This document shows positions 8,411-17,466 of a DNA stretch of 64,000 nt, piece after piece (the stretch's first letter is position 1; each line of letters begins with the position of its first letter). The notes below the pieces were generated by a model that was given only the letters and a program-made list of their open reading frames with translations, was not told where the DNA came from and did no database searches. Position numbers and translations under genes: made by a program. Source of the DNA: Pseudodesulfovibrio sp. 5S69 (GTDB lineage: Bacteria; Desulfobacterota; Desulfovibrionia; Desulfovibrionales; Desulfovibrionaceae); assembly GCF_037094465.1 (NCBI RefSeq), contig NZ_CP146609.1:806001-870000 (forward strand). The letters are read 5' to 3'.

Positions 8411-8959
8411 CTACCTCGTCTCGGCCAGGTAGCCCAGTTCGCGGGCGAAGTCGTCGGTCCCGGCGGGCAGGCCGTGGAGCAGGTGCCCCAGGCGCATCAT
8501 CTCACCGGCCGGGAAGTCCTTCTGCCAGCGGGCGTAGTAGCCGGTGAAGCCGTACATCCAAAGCATCTCCGAGGCCTGGGTAAAGACCTGGCGGGCGAAT
8601 TCGTCCCAGGTGGTGGAGGTTTCGATCTTCCAGACGGGATATTCCTCGCCGCCCACCTCGCGCTTGCCCTTGAAGTCGACCACGATGTCGAGCACGCCGC
8701 CGGGCCGGGGAGTGACTCCCCAGTAATAGAGCCAGCCCTCGCCGCCCCATTCGAATTCGGTATGCCGGTAGTCCACCTCCATGTCGGTGGGCCCGTCGAG
8801 ACCGTGCACGTCGTACAGACAGCGGAACAGGTCTTTGATGGGCTCGGAAAAATTGGAATTGACGCTCAGGTCGAAGTGGGAATCGTTTGACACCAGCCGG
8901 GCCTCCAACCACCCGGCCCGCGCTTCGGTCAGGAAGATTTCAAAACGATTTTCAGGCAT
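8411..8959 (-). CDS. Conserved-looking protein of unknown function
   Basis: 182 residues, rich in Trp and Tyr and acidic overall, with no signal peptide or membrane helix. I do not recognise the family. ATG at 8959 is used because GGAGG lies four to five bases upstream; an upstream ATG at 8974 is possible. The gene is six bases upstream of the UV glycosylase gene, so an operon is likely, but nothing seen links it to repair. Codon use resembles that of its neighbours. Confidence 0.7.
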   Translation of the reverse strand: MPENRFEIFLTEARAGWLEARLVSNDSHFDLSVNSNFSEPIKDLFRCLYDVHGLDGPTDMEVDYRHTEFEWGGEGWLYYWGVTPRPGGVLDIVVDFKGKREVGGEEYPVWKIETSTTWDEFARQVFTQASEMLWMYGFTGYYARWQKDFPAGEMMRLGHLLHGLPAGTDDFARELGYLAETR

Positions 8960-9319
8960 TCCGTCCTCCATGTCACAGTCTTTATGCACATTACACAACT
9001 CGCCGGGGATAGGCAAAGGGTGAGTGGCGCGGGGCCGCCTCCGGCCGGTGCCGAATCCTTGCCAAAAAATGGTTTACAGGGTCCTATATTTCCGCTACGT
9101 ACATGACTCTTCTTATTATGGGAGAATAGCTTATTCATAACATATTTGAATTGCTTGTTTTCCTCAAAAGGAGCGTAAAGATGTCGGGATCGGCCGCCCA
9201 GGCCGACCGTGCAAACGGGGCTCGCCTGCCTCGGAAACGATGACCCGCCAGCACGGAACCCTCATCTTGAAAATATACGTTAAAACTACTTTGCCCGAGG
9301 TCCGTTGTGGAGGTAACCC
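8960..9319. other. Upstream region of rpsA
   Basis: About 360 bases between divergent genes. The middle (9060-9180) is AT-rich and probably contains the promoter, but no convincing -35/-10 pair at 17-base spacing was found. A 20-codon open frame with a strong ribosome site lies at 9181-9243. Confidence 0.5.
9181..9243 (+). CDS. Candidate 20-residue leader peptide upstream of rpsA
   Basis: AAAAGGAGCG precedes an ATG at 9181 that opens a 20-codon frame (MSGSAAQADRANGARLPRKR) ending 76 bases before rpsA. The ribosome site is as good as that of rpsA. It may be a leader peptide tied to ribosomal-protein control, or a chance occurrence. Confidence 0.3.
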   Translation: MSGSAAQADRANGARLPRKR

Positions 9320-11167
9320 ATGGAAAAAACTAACGAATCTGTTGAAATGCCTGAAATGGAAATGAACTTTGCCGATGCTCTCGACGAGTATCTGAACTCC
9401 GATTTCGGAGATCTGGACGAAGGGACCATTGTTGCGGGCGAAGTCGTCAAGGTCGACAAGGACTACGTGCTGGTCGACGTGAACTTCAAGTCCGAAGGAC
9501 AAATCCCCGTTTCCGAATTCACCGAGCCGGACGGCACCGTGACCGTGTCCGTCGGTGAGAAGGTCGACGTGTTCGTCGCCCGCAAGAACGAAGCCGAAGG
9601 CACCATCTACTTGTCCCGCGACAAGGCCAAGCGGATGCAGCTTTTTGATAAACTGGAAGAGCTCCAGGAGAAGGACGGCGAAGTCGTCGGCCGCATCATC
9701 CGCCGCATCAAGGGCGGTTACACCGTCGATCTCGGCGGGGTCGAGGCCTTCCTGCCCGGTTCCCACGTCGACCTGCGTCCGGTTCCGGACATGGACGCCC
9801 TGGTCAACCAGGAGTTCGATTTCAAGATCCTGAAGATCAACCGCCGCCGTTCCAACGTCATCGTGTCCCGCCGCGTGCTCCTTGAGGAGATGCGTTCCGA
9901 GCAGCGCGAGAAGCTGCTGGAGACCCTCGAAGAGGGCCAGGTGGTCCAGGGCAAGGTCAAGAACATCACCGAATACGGCGTGTTCATCGACCTCGGCGGC
10001 CTCGACGGCCTGCTGCACATCACCGACATGTCCTGGAAGCGCATCAAGCATCCCAAGGAGATGGTCAGCCTGGGCGACGATCTGGAACTGAAGATCCTCA
10101 ACTTCGACCGCGAAGGCCAGAAGGTCTCCTTGGGCCTCAAGCAGCTCGTGCCCGATCCGTGGGAAAACATCGCCGAGAAGTACCCCGAGGGTTCCCGTTT
10201 CACCGGCGTCATCACCAACCTGGCCGACTACGGCGCGTTCGTCGAGTTGGAGAACGGCGTGGAAGGACTGGTCCACATCTCCGAGATGTCCTGGACCCGC
10301 AAGCTCCGCCACCCCTCCCAGATGGTCAAGGTCGGCGAGGAAGTCGAAGTCGTCGTGCTCGGCGTCGATCCCGAGAAGAAGCGCATCAGCCTCGGCATGA
10401 AGCAGATCTCCCCGAACCCGTGGGACGTGGTGGCCGAGAAGTACCCCGAGGGCACCGTCCTCGAGGGCGCCATCAAGAACATCACCGAGTTCGGCGTGTT
10501 CATCGGCATCGAGGAGGGCATCGACGGCCTGATCCACGTGTCCGACATCTCCTGGACCAAGAAGATCCGCCACCCCTCCGAGGTCTACAAGGTCGGTGAC
10601 TCCGTCCAGGCCAAGGTCCTCACCGTGGACAAGGAGAACGAGAAGTTCACCCTGGGCGTGAAGCAGTTGACCGAAGACCCGTGGACCCAGGTCCCGGCCA
10701 AGTACCCCGTGGGCCAGAAGGTCACCGGTACGGTCACCAACATCACCGACTTCGGTCTCTTCGTCGAGGTCGAGGAAGGCATCGAGGGCCTGGTGCACGT
10801 CTCCGAGATCAGCCGCAAGAAGATCAAGTCCCCCTCCGAGATCTACAAGGAAGGCGACACCATCGAGGCCAAGGTCATCCACGTGTCCGCGGACGAGCGC
10901 CGTCTGGGCCTGTCCATCAAGCAGACCAAGGAAGAGCCCGCCCGTTCCGGCGGCGGCAAGTCCAAGTCCTTTGGCGGCGACAGCGTGAGCGCCGGTTCCA
11001 CCCTGGGCGACCTGCTCCGCGAGAAGCTGGAGGAAGCCGCCGGTGACGCCCTGGCTGCCGCAGAGGAAGAGGCCGAGGCCGCCGTCGAGGAAGCCCCGGT
11101 CGAAGAGGTCGTCGAATCCGAAGCTCCGGCCGAGGAGGCCGCTGCCGAGGAAGAAGAGACCAAGTAA
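9320..11167 (+). CDS. rpsA: 30S ribosomal protein S1
   Basis: 615 residues, somewhat longer than the E. coli protein. Six S1 RNA-binding repeats run from about residue 35 to 545; the later four have the clear form G-x-V-x-N-I-T-(D/E)-(F/Y)-G-x-F with GL-x-H-(V/I)-S. The protein brings mRNA to the 30S subunit. The C-terminal ~75 residues are a low-complexity Ala/Glu tail (EEEAEAAVEEAPVEE). GGAGGTAACCC precedes the ATG. sppA follows after 12 bases. Confidence 0.97.
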   Translation: MEKTNESVEMPEMEMNFADALDEYLNSDFGDLDEGTIVAGEVVKVDKDYVLVDVNFKSEGQIPVSEFTEPDGTVTVSVGEKVDVFVARKNEAEGTIYLSRDKAKRMQLFDKLEELQEKDGEVVGRIIRRIKGGYTVDLGGVEAFLPGSHVDLRPVPDMDALVNQEFDFKILKINRRRSNVIVSRRVLLEEMRSEQREKLLETLEEGQVVQGKVKNITEYGVFIDLGGLDGLLHITDMSWKRIKHPKEMVSLGDDLELKILNFDREGQKVSLGLKQLVPDPWENIAEKYPEGSRFTGVITNLADYGAFVELENGVEGLVHISEMSWTRKLRHPSQMVKVGEEVEVVVLGVDPEKKRISLGMKQISPNPWDVVAEKYPEGTVLEGAIKNITEFGVFIGIEEGIDGLIHVSDISWTKKIRHPSEVYKVGDSVQAKVLTVDKENEKFTLGVKQLTEDPWTQVPAKYPVGQKVTGTVTNITDFGLFVEVEEGIEGLVHVSEISRKKIKSPSEIYKEGDTIEAKVIHVSADERRLGLSIKQTKEEPARSGGGKSKSFGGDSVSAGSTLGDLLREKLEEAAGDALAAAEEEAEAAVEEAPVEEVVESEAPAEEAAAEEEETK

Positions 11168-11179
11168 GGTAACAACGTC

Positions 11180-12082
11180 ATGCGCATGGCAGGGACCAAA
11201 GACCGTTTCTCCCAGCGCCACCCCCTTCTGTTCGGGGTGTTGATGATCATATTGGCCATGGCCCTCATTACGGGGGTCATGGCCTTTTTCCGTTCCATGG
11301 GCTGGACGCCCGGCTCCTTCGCCCTGTCCGGCGACAAGATCGGCGTCGTCCATGTGGACGGCATGATCGTGGACGCCTCCAGGGTGGTCGGGTTCATCCG
11401 CACCCTGGAAGAGGACGACGCGGTCAAGGGCGTGCTGCTGCGGGTCAACTCCCCGGGCGGGGCCATCGCCCCCTCGCAGGAAATCTACGCCGCCGTCAAA
11501 AAGCTCAACGAGGCCAAGCCGGTCATCGCGTCCTACGGTACGGTGGCCGCGTCCGGCGGCTACTATTCCTCGTGTCCGGCGAGGCTCATCTACGCCAATC
11601 CGGGGTCCATCACCGCGTCCATCGGCGTCATGGCCGAGTTCGTCACCGTGGCCGACGCCATGGAGAAGTTCGGCATCAGGCCCGAGGTGCTGACCACCGG
11701 CAAGTACAAGGCCGCGGGTACGCCCCTGCGCAACCTGACCGACGCCCAGCGCGAACAGATGCTCGACCTCATGCAGGACCTCCACGACCAGTTCGTGGAC
11801 GACGTGGCCGAGGCGCGGGGCATGAACCGCGCCCGGGTGGCCGCCATCGCCGACGGCCGCGCCGTGACCGGCCGCCAGGCCGTGTCCCTCGGGCTGATCG
11901 ACCGCATCGGCACCCAGGCCGACGCCATCGACGAGCTCAAGAAGGAGACCGGCATCACGGGCCGCGCCCGGCTGGTCGAAGGGCCCGTCGAAGAGCGCAC
12001 CTTCGTCCAGGAGCTCATGGGGTCCCTCAAGCTCGATCTCTCCTCCAGCCTCTCACAGGGCTGGTCCTTCTTCTATAAATAG
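11180..12082 (+). CDS. sppA: Signal peptide peptidase SppA
   Basis: 300 residues, the short bacterial form with one catalytic domain. A membrane anchor spans ~17-38. The catalytic dyad is visible: Ser125 in TVAASGGYY and Lys177 in GKYKAAG. The enzyme digests leftover signal peptides in the membrane. It lies 12 bases after rpsA and is probably read from the same transcript, a pairing I also associate with other Desulfovibrio genomes. A second in-frame ATG two codons later could be used instead. Confidence 0.93.
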   Translation: MRMAGTKDRFSQRHPLLFGVLMIILAMALITGVMAFFRSMGWTPGSFALSGDKIGVVHVDGMIVDASRVVGFIRTLEEDDAVKGVLLRVNSPGGAIAPSQEIYAAVKKLNEAKPVIASYGTVAASGGYYSSCPARLIYANPGSITASIGVMAEFVTVADAMEKFGIRPEVLTTGKYKAAGTPLRNLTDAQREQMLDLMQDLHDQFVDDVAEARGMNRARVAAIADGRAVTGRQAVSLGLIDRIGTQADAIDELKKETGITGRARLVEGPVEERTFVQELMGSLKLDLSSSLSQGWSFFYK

Positions 12083-12219
12083 GCCGGGCGATTGCCCGAC
12101 AGCGGATTTGGCCGCGCGTTCGACCGTGCCCCGAGCCGCGCGGCCGACGCATGCCCATGGCCGATTCCTTTCGCTTCGGGACTGGGGCGGCCGTGCTCAG
12201 GCACACGCCGCAGGGGCGG

Positions 12220-14523
12220 TCAGGGCAGGGTCACGATTACGCTGGTCTCGCCCGGATTGGTGGTCACGACCCTGATGTCGCCGCCGTGGGTGCGGGCGAT
12301 GAGGCGGGCGGAGTAGGTGCCCAGGCCCGAGCCCCGTGCCGGGCTGGAAGTGGAGTACTTGTCGAAGAAGGTCTCGCGCACGGACAGGGGGACTTCGCCC
12401 TGGTTGCGGATGGTGATGGCCAGCCCGTCGCGTTTTTCGAGGACGATGGACACGGACGCGGACTCCGGGGAAGCCTCCAGCGCGTTGAGGACGAGGTTGC
12501 AGAGCATGGAGCGGAAGAGCTCGGCGTCGACGGACACGGGCAGGGTCCCGTTCACTTCGCCGTCCAGGACCTCAATGCCCACGCTGATTCCCTTTTCGCT
12601 GATGTGCGGCAGGGCTTCCGCCTTGATCTGTTCCAGGACGTCGAGGACGTCCACGGAGGTTCGGGCCAGGACGTAGGTGCCGCACTCCATCTTGTAGAGA
12701 TCCAGCGAGCGGTTGATCAGTTCCAGCATGGAGGCGCCCGCGTGTTCGATGGTCGCGAGCATGGTCTCCTGGGCACTGTCCAGGTTGCCGCGGCGTCGGA
12801 TTTCGTCGGGCAGGCCGATGACCGCGCCGAGCGGGGTCTTGAGATCGTGGCGGGCCATGCGCTCCACGTCCTCGCGCAGGGCCTCGGCCAGCTTGCGGTC
12901 GGAGATGTCGCGGCTGACGCCCTGCAGGCCGATGCGTTCGCCCTCCTCGGAGAAGAGGATGCCGAGGCGGGATTCGAGCCAGACCGATGCGCCGTCCGCG
13001 CAGGTGAACTCGAAGTCTTCGGTCGCCGAGGCGAGATGGTCCTGGCTCTCCGTCAGGTCGTCAAGTACGCCGAGGATGTCCTTGAACCGGGTCCTTGAGG
13101 CGGGGGTGAGGAAGTCCTGGATGTGCCGTCCCAGGACATCGGCGCGTTTGAAGCCGCGCACGGCCTCGTCCGAGGGGCTGACGTAGGTGAAGCGGTAGTC
13201 CGCGTCCAGCCCCCAGATGATGTCGGTCACGTTTTCGGCCAGCAGTCGGTACTGCTTTTCGCGTTGGCGCAGGGCCTCCTCCATGAGCTTGCGGTCGGTG
13301 ATGTCCGTGCCCACGCAGAGCAGGCCGATGCTGGTTCCGTCCTTGGCGCGCACCGAGTCGTTGGCCCAGGCCACCCAGACGATCTCGCCGTTCCGGCGCA
13401 CGTTCATGGTCTCGTTGAACGGATGGGCCGTGGGGTTCATGAGCAGCCGGTCGAGGTAGCGGCGCATGGAGCGGCCCTCAAGGGTCCTGCGCGGGACCAG
13501 GGTGCCGACCAGGGGCTTGCCCAACAGTTCGCCGGGTCCGTACCCGTAGAAGTCCTCGGCGTATTCGTTGCAGAAGACGATGTCGCCGTCCATGTTGATG
13601 CGCATGATGATGGACTTGGCACTGTGCACGAGCTGATAGTAACGCTCGCGATCCTTGAGGCGGCCCATGACGATGGCGGTCACGGCCCACAGGGAGGCTG
13701 GGATGAACACGACGGCCAGGAGGCCGAAGCCGAGGATGTAATTGCGGTAGGGCGAATCGGTCCAGCCGCCGCTCGGCGCCGCGGCCAGAAGCCAGACGCC
13801 CGACGGGACGTGGACGCTGCGCACCAGCGGGTCCATGTCGAAGACCACGGGGTCGCCCGCGAGTTGGGCGTCCCCGTTGTCCAGGGGATGCGCTTCGCGC
13901 AGGGCGAGGAGGACGCCGCCCGTCTTGCCGATGCCCGTCGCGCGGAACAGGGCCGTGGCGTCGAGGTGAACGCTGATCATGCCCCAGTAACTTTCCGGGA
14001 GGGCCTTGCCGGGCAGGAAGACCGGGGCCAGGATGACGATTTCCTCGGCCTCGAGGGCGTGCTGGACCGGCGTCAGGGTCTGCCGCCGCCCAGTGGACTT
14101 GGCCCGGTTGTACAGGCCGCGCACGGCCATGGGCCCGATTCGGGTCAGCTTGCGTCCGAAGGATTTTTCCGCGCTCCAGGAGGGATAGGCGTGGGACACG
14201 ATGTCGTCTTTGGCCAGTTGCAAGGAGCGCACCGCGGGCATGTTCACCAGCAGGGCGTCGGCCAGGACCGCGAACTGGGCCTGACTCAGGTCCGGGTTGA
14301 CCTTGAGGAAGGCCTCCATGGCGCTGACCAGGTGGACGCCCGAGCCGATAGCCGAATCCAGGTCGCTCTTGCCCTCGTTGAGGGCCTGGACCACCCTGGC
14401 GCGGACCGTCTGGGCGTAGTTGTCCTGAACCGCGCGATAGCCGACGTAGACCATCACGGCGACCATGAGGCCGATGACCGGGGGGATCAGGTAGATGATG
14501 CGCTTGAGCATGGAAACAGCCAT
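12220..14523 (-). CDS. Membrane-bound PAS sensor histidine kinase with CHASE-like sensor
   Basis: 767 residues. Membrane helices at ~8-28 and ~272-292 flank a periplasmic domain of ~240 residues resembling CHASE (the SVHLDATALFRATG segment). Two PAS/PAC units follow (~305-420 and ~430-545). The DHp helix has the phospho-acceptor His (~558) in MARHDLKTPLGAVIGL, and the ATPase domain has NLVLNALEA and SGLGTYSARLIARTHGG. No response regulator is adjacent, so it is an orphan kinase in this window. The ATG has no very strong ribosome site, and a second ATG lies four codons in. Confidence 0.9.
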   Translation of the reverse strand: MAVSMLKRIIYLIPPVIGLMVAVMVYVGYRAVQDNYAQTVRARVVQALNEGKSDLDSAIGSGVHLVSAMEAFLKVNPDLSQAQFAVLADALLVNMPAVRSLQLAKDDIVSHAYPSWSAEKSFGRKLTRIGPMAVRGLYNRAKSTGRRQTLTPVQHALEAEEIVILAPVFLPGKALPESYWGMISVHLDATALFRATGIGKTGGVLLALREAHPLDNGDAQLAGDPVVFDMDPLVRSVHVPSGVWLLAAAPSGGWTDSPYRNYILGFGLLAVVFIPASLWAVTAIVMGRLKDRERYYQLVHSAKSIIMRINMDGDIVFCNEYAEDFYGYGPGELLGKPLVGTLVPRRTLEGRSMRRYLDRLLMNPTAHPFNETMNVRRNGEIVWVAWANDSVRAKDGTSIGLLCVGTDITDRKLMEEALRQREKQYRLLAENVTDIIWGLDADYRFTYVSPSDEAVRGFKRADVLGRHIQDFLTPASRTRFKDILGVLDDLTESQDHLASATEDFEFTCADGASVWLESRLGILFSEEGERIGLQGVSRDISDRKLAEALREDVERMARHDLKTPLGAVIGLPDEIRRRGNLDSAQETMLATIEHAGASMLELINRSLDLYKMECGTYVLARTSVDVLDVLEQIKAEALPHISEKGISVGIEVLDGEVNGTLPVSVDAELFRSMLCNLVLNALEASPESASVSIVLEKRDGLAITIRNQGEVPLSVRETFFDKYSTSSPARGSGLGTYSARLIARTHGGDIRVVTTNPGETSVIVTLP

Positions 14524-14613
14524 CCGTGTTTACGGCCGGGTGTCGCGCCGTACGATACCGACTATAACAAAAGGGCGGCTGAATTGAAACGGACGAGAAG
14601 GCCTCGGCGCGGA

Positions 14614-15492
14614 TCAGCCCCCGACCTCGGCCAACGGGGCGTCGGCCCCGTCCACGGCCGGGCGCGGGACGGACAGCAGGGACTTGTCCGGGGAGAACGG
14701 GGCAACGGTCCGCCGTTCCAGGCGCATTTCGCGCACCAGGCGGAGATGGCCGCTGCCGATGGGGTCGAAGGACACGGCCGGGGAGAGGTCCGGGCCATTC
14801 AGGAAATCGAAGACCAGGTTTTCGGACAGGGAGAACATGTCGTCGAGCTGGCGGTTGACCTGCGAGGAGTGGAGCAGCCGTTCGGCCAGCCGCAGGGAGC
14901 CGGTCCAGGATTTGCGTCCGGTCACGGAGAGGCTGCCCTTGAGCAGTTGTTTCTTGACCAGGAAAGGCAGGCGGTGGCGGTCCATGGCCAGGAGCAGACT
15001 GTCGTCCTGGTCGCGGTTGGGCATGCGCAGCAGGGCCAGGGCGGTCTCCTGCTCGTTGCGGAAGCGGCGGTCGGCCTGGGCCTCCACATAGACGTGGGAG
15101 AGGTTGGAGCCGGATTTCATGGCGGCCAGGGCGTTGGGAACGAAATAGTTGTGGGCGACCACGTCGGCGGTCAGGTGGGTCAGGTAGCCGTAGGCATAGG
15201 CCGCGACGCGGGGGTCGCCGGCGGACTTGAGCAGCTTGAAGCCGGTCACCCAGTTGTGGCTGTGGCCGGGCTTGATGCGGGTGCCCTTGCCGATGAAGAT
15301 GTCGGCGGACAGGGAGCCGTAGAGGAAGGCCTCGCGGTAACGCGAGATGATTGCGGCCAAAAGCGGCGGCAGGCAGCCGAGATTGGACAGCACGGCATTG
15401 CCCAAGGCCAAGTGTACGCCCGGCCCCCAGGCGAGGGCCTGGTCGGGCAGGAGCGCCACGAAAAGGCAGGCAAGGATCAGAACGAGCTTCAT
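14614..15492 (-). CDS. Secreted zinc-dependent phospholipase C-like protein
   Basis: 292 residues with a clear signal peptide (cut after ...LPDQALA, ~residue 21). The mature start WGPGVHLALG and the later GYLTHLTADVVAHNY supply the His/Asp ligands of the zinc-dependent phospholipase C fold (Pfam Zn_dep_PLPC). The C-terminal third is variable. It probably acts in the periplasm or outside the cell on phospholipids, but whether it is active is not known. It stands alone between the kinase and the AraC gene. Confidence 0.85.
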   Translation of the reverse strand: MKLVLILACLFVALLPDQALAWGPGVHLALGNAVLSNLGCLPPLLAAIISRYREAFLYGSLSADIFIGKGTRIKPGHSHNWVTGFKLLKSAGDPRVAAYAYGYLTHLTADVVAHNYFVPNALAAMKSGSNLSHVYVEAQADRRFRNEQETALALLRMPNRDQDDSLLLAMDRHRLPFLVKKQLLKGSLSVTGRKSWTGSLRLAERLLHSSQVNRQLDDMFSLSENLVFDFLNGPDLSPAVSFDPIGSGHLRLVREMRLERRTVAPFSPDKSLLSVPRPAVDGADAPLAEVGG

Positions 15493-15627
15493 CGGATAGG
15501 GTCTCTCCGGGGGAAACGTAAGGGTCTGGTCCGAAAAGTCAACGATAATCGTGTAAAGATTCCTCTTCGGAGAACCGGGAGTTTCGGCAACCGCCCGTTC
15601 CGGCAGGACAAAGGGCGAAGCGAGTTT

Positions 15628-16437
15628 TCAGCCGTTTTTCGCGGCAAAGATCCCGGCGGCGAAGACCCCCGGCGTCATGCCCATGACCTTGCGGAAACAG
15701 CGGGTCATGTGGCTCTGGTCCGAAAACCCGGCCTCGGCCGCGCTTTCGGCCAGTCCCAGCCCTCGGCGAATGCACGCCTTGACCAGCCGGACCCGTTGCA
15801 GGACCTGATACTCGTGTGGCGGCATGCCCACGGTCCGGGCAAAGAGCCGGTTCAACCTGCACGGGCTGCACCCGGCCAGTCCGGCCAGGTCTTCGAGACG
15901 CACGTCCTCGGCACAGGCCGCCTCCAGGTGGCGGCGGACCGCCGCGATCCGGTCTGGCTCGGCGGGGTCGTCGGAATCAACGGGGAATTCCCCGTCCCGG
16001 CACAGAGGTTCCATGACCGCGAGCAGGGCTGCCTGCCGCTCCAGGTTCGAGGCCGCGCGCCCGGCCATGTCGGCCAGCCGGAGCACATCCCCGAACCGGG
16101 CGGGGTCGTCCACGACCACCGGCCGGTCCGCCGGAAGGCGCGGGGGCAGCCCGGCCGAGGCGAAACAGGCCGGGGCCAGGCTGACCACGACGTACTCGAT
16201 CTTCCCGGCGTCCAGGCAGAGGTGGGACAGTCCGGCCGGGACCGCCAGGACCTGCCCGGCACCGGCCTCCCAGCGGCCGCCCGCCGTTTCCATGGCCCGC
16301 ATCCCGGACAGGATCGCGACCGCGCACACGGACTGGTGGGCGTGGCGCGCCCCGACGGGCGCGGCGCCCGCGTGACGGACCACGCCGACGCCCTCCAGAC
16401 CGGGGATCTCGCGGTATTCGGTGACGTGATCGGCCAT
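15628..16437 (-). CDS. AraC-family transcriptional regulator
   Basis: 269 residues. The N-terminal half is a cupin-type ligand-binding domain of the AraC-binding type (HAHQSVCAVAILSG, then a second barrel strand region). The C-terminal ~100 residues hold two helix-turn-helices, including the conserved SAAEAGFSDQSHMTRCFRKVMGMTPG. The cupin gene lies 12 bases upstream on the same strand, so the pair forms one operon and the regulator may act on that operon. The inducer is unknown. Confidence 0.92.
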   Translation of the reverse strand: MADHVTEYREIPGLEGVGVVRHAGAAPVGARHAHQSVCAVAILSGMRAMETAGGRWEAGAGQVLAVPAGLSHLCLDAGKIEYVVVSLAPACFASAGLPPRLPADRPVVVDDPARFGDVLRLADMAGRAASNLERQAALLAVMEPLCRDGEFPVDSDDPAEPDRIAAVRRHLEAACAEDVRLEDLAGLAGCSPCRLNRLFARTVGMPPHEYQVLQRVRLVKACIRRGLGLAESAAEAGFSDQSHMTRCFRKVMGMTPGVFAAGIFAAKNG

Positions 16438-16449
16438 GGACGTTCCTTG

Positions 16450-16833
16450 TCAGAGCAGGGCGGGCACGAACTTGGCCAGCAGGCAGAGCCCGTCCCGTCC
16501 GGCCTTTACCCGGTGCGCGGCCTTCAGCGGCATGACCGCGACCCGTCCCGGTTCATAGGGAATGGCCTGCCCTTCGAGCAGGCACTCCCCACTGCCCGAG
16601 GCCACCTCGTGCAGCTCCCAGCTGGTTTCGTGGACATGGTCGCCGATTTCCGCGCCGGGTTCGAGCCGGACCAGGTGGGCGCTGAACGCGCCGTCGGTCT
16701 CGGCCCCGGTGAGCAGGTGCTTGAGGGCCACTCCGGCAAAGGTCGGGTGCTGGTGCCACGGCAGGTCCGCGGCGGATTTGGCCGCGCCGTCCACGGTCAC
16801 GGCCCCGGTATCGAACAGGGAAAAGAGTTGCAT
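16450..16833 (-). CDS. Small cupin-domain protein
   Basis: 127 residues, a single cupin barrel. Metal-ligand residues appear in GDHVHETSWELHEV (GxxxHxH-x-E type motif), and the second motif region is PYEPGRVAVMPLKAAHRVKAG. Such proteins bind metal or small molecules, and some are dioxygenases or stress-response sensors. It is the first gene of an operon with the AraC regulator. No substrate can be deduced. Confidence 0.85.
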   Translation of the reverse strand: MQLFSLFDTGAVTVDGAAKSAADLPWHQHPTFAGVALKHLLTGAETDGAFSAHLVRLEPGAEIGDHVHETSWELHEVASGSGECLLEGQAIPYEPGRVAVMPLKAAHRVKAGRDGLCLLAKFVPALL

Positions 16834-16899
16834 GATGCCTCCTTGGTTTTTTCAGGAGGATAGGCCGACGGGCGCGGCCGGTCTTGTACGATCTTGCCG

Positions 16900-17466
16900 T
16901 CAGCTTCCGGCGGCACGGGCCGCTATCTCGCGCACGAAGTCGATCTTGCCCAGAGTATACGCCACCCGGTCTCCCGGATGGTCGGCGATCAACCGCCGCT
17001 TGAGCCGCTCGTACTCCGCCGCCGCGTCCGGGTGGGCCCGCAGGTAGTCGCGGAAGACCAGCCCGGCCCACAGGGTGGAATCGGCCACGGTCATGTGGAT
17101 GTGGTGGGTGCGCTCGCCACCCGGCCCGCGCCGGATGAACCAGGGATAGTGCGGCGGGGTCGATCCCTCGGGCTGGGGCCGCCAGAAATAGTCGCAGCCC
17201 TGCGCCTCCAGGATGGGTGCGGCCTCGTCCCGGGCCCGCTCCAGGTCCGCGACCTCCACGAGCACGTCCACCACCGGCTTGGCCCAGATGCCGGGGACGG
17301 CGGTGCTGCCGTAGTGCTCGACGCGCACGATCAGCCCCTCGGGCAGGGTGTTGAGCAGGCGCGCCTTCTCCTCCGCGAACAGGCCGGGCCAGGCCGGATC
17401 GGGCGGGACCAGCTCGATGCGGTCCTTGAGGACGCGCTCGATCTTCTGATCCAGGGTCTCGGTCAC
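16900..17466 (-). CDS. GrpB family protein (nucleotidyltransferase fold)
   Basis: 188 residues. The core motif VEHYGSTAVPGIWAKPVVDVLVEV matches the GrpB/UPF0157 family, related to nucleotidyltransferases: GS...D-x-D-like residues plus a downstream HHIHMTVADS segment. Function is not established for the family. A GTG start at 17466 shares bases with the TGA of the HD-GYP gene (GTGA overlap), so translation is coupled. The frame is open further upstream, but that part lies over the HD-GYP gene. Confidence 0.88.
   Translation of the reverse strand: MTETLDQKIERVLKDRIELVPPDPAWPGLFAEEKARLLNTLPEGLIVRVEHYGSTAVPGIWAKPVVDVLVEVADLERARDEAAPILEAQGCDYFWRPQPEGSTPPHYPWFIRRGPGGERTHHIHMTVADSTLWAGLVFRDYLRAHPDAAAEYERLKRRLIADHPGDRVAYTLGKIDFVREIAARAAGS

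Noticed and set aside
9164..11785. Very long open frame antisense to rpsA and sppA.
   Set aside because: Antisense shadow of GC-rich codons with low-complexity Gly/Leu/His composition; no ribosome site and it covers well-identified genes.
12110..12145. GC-rich inverted repeat after sppA as a terminator.
   Set aside because: A 9-bp stem with an 18-base loop and no T-run is too weak to call.
13123..16863. 1.2-kb-residue-class open frame on the plus strand opposite the kinase, phospholipase and AraC genes.
   Set aside because: It is antisense to four recognised genes and its translation is Gly/Arg/Pro-rich with no domain.
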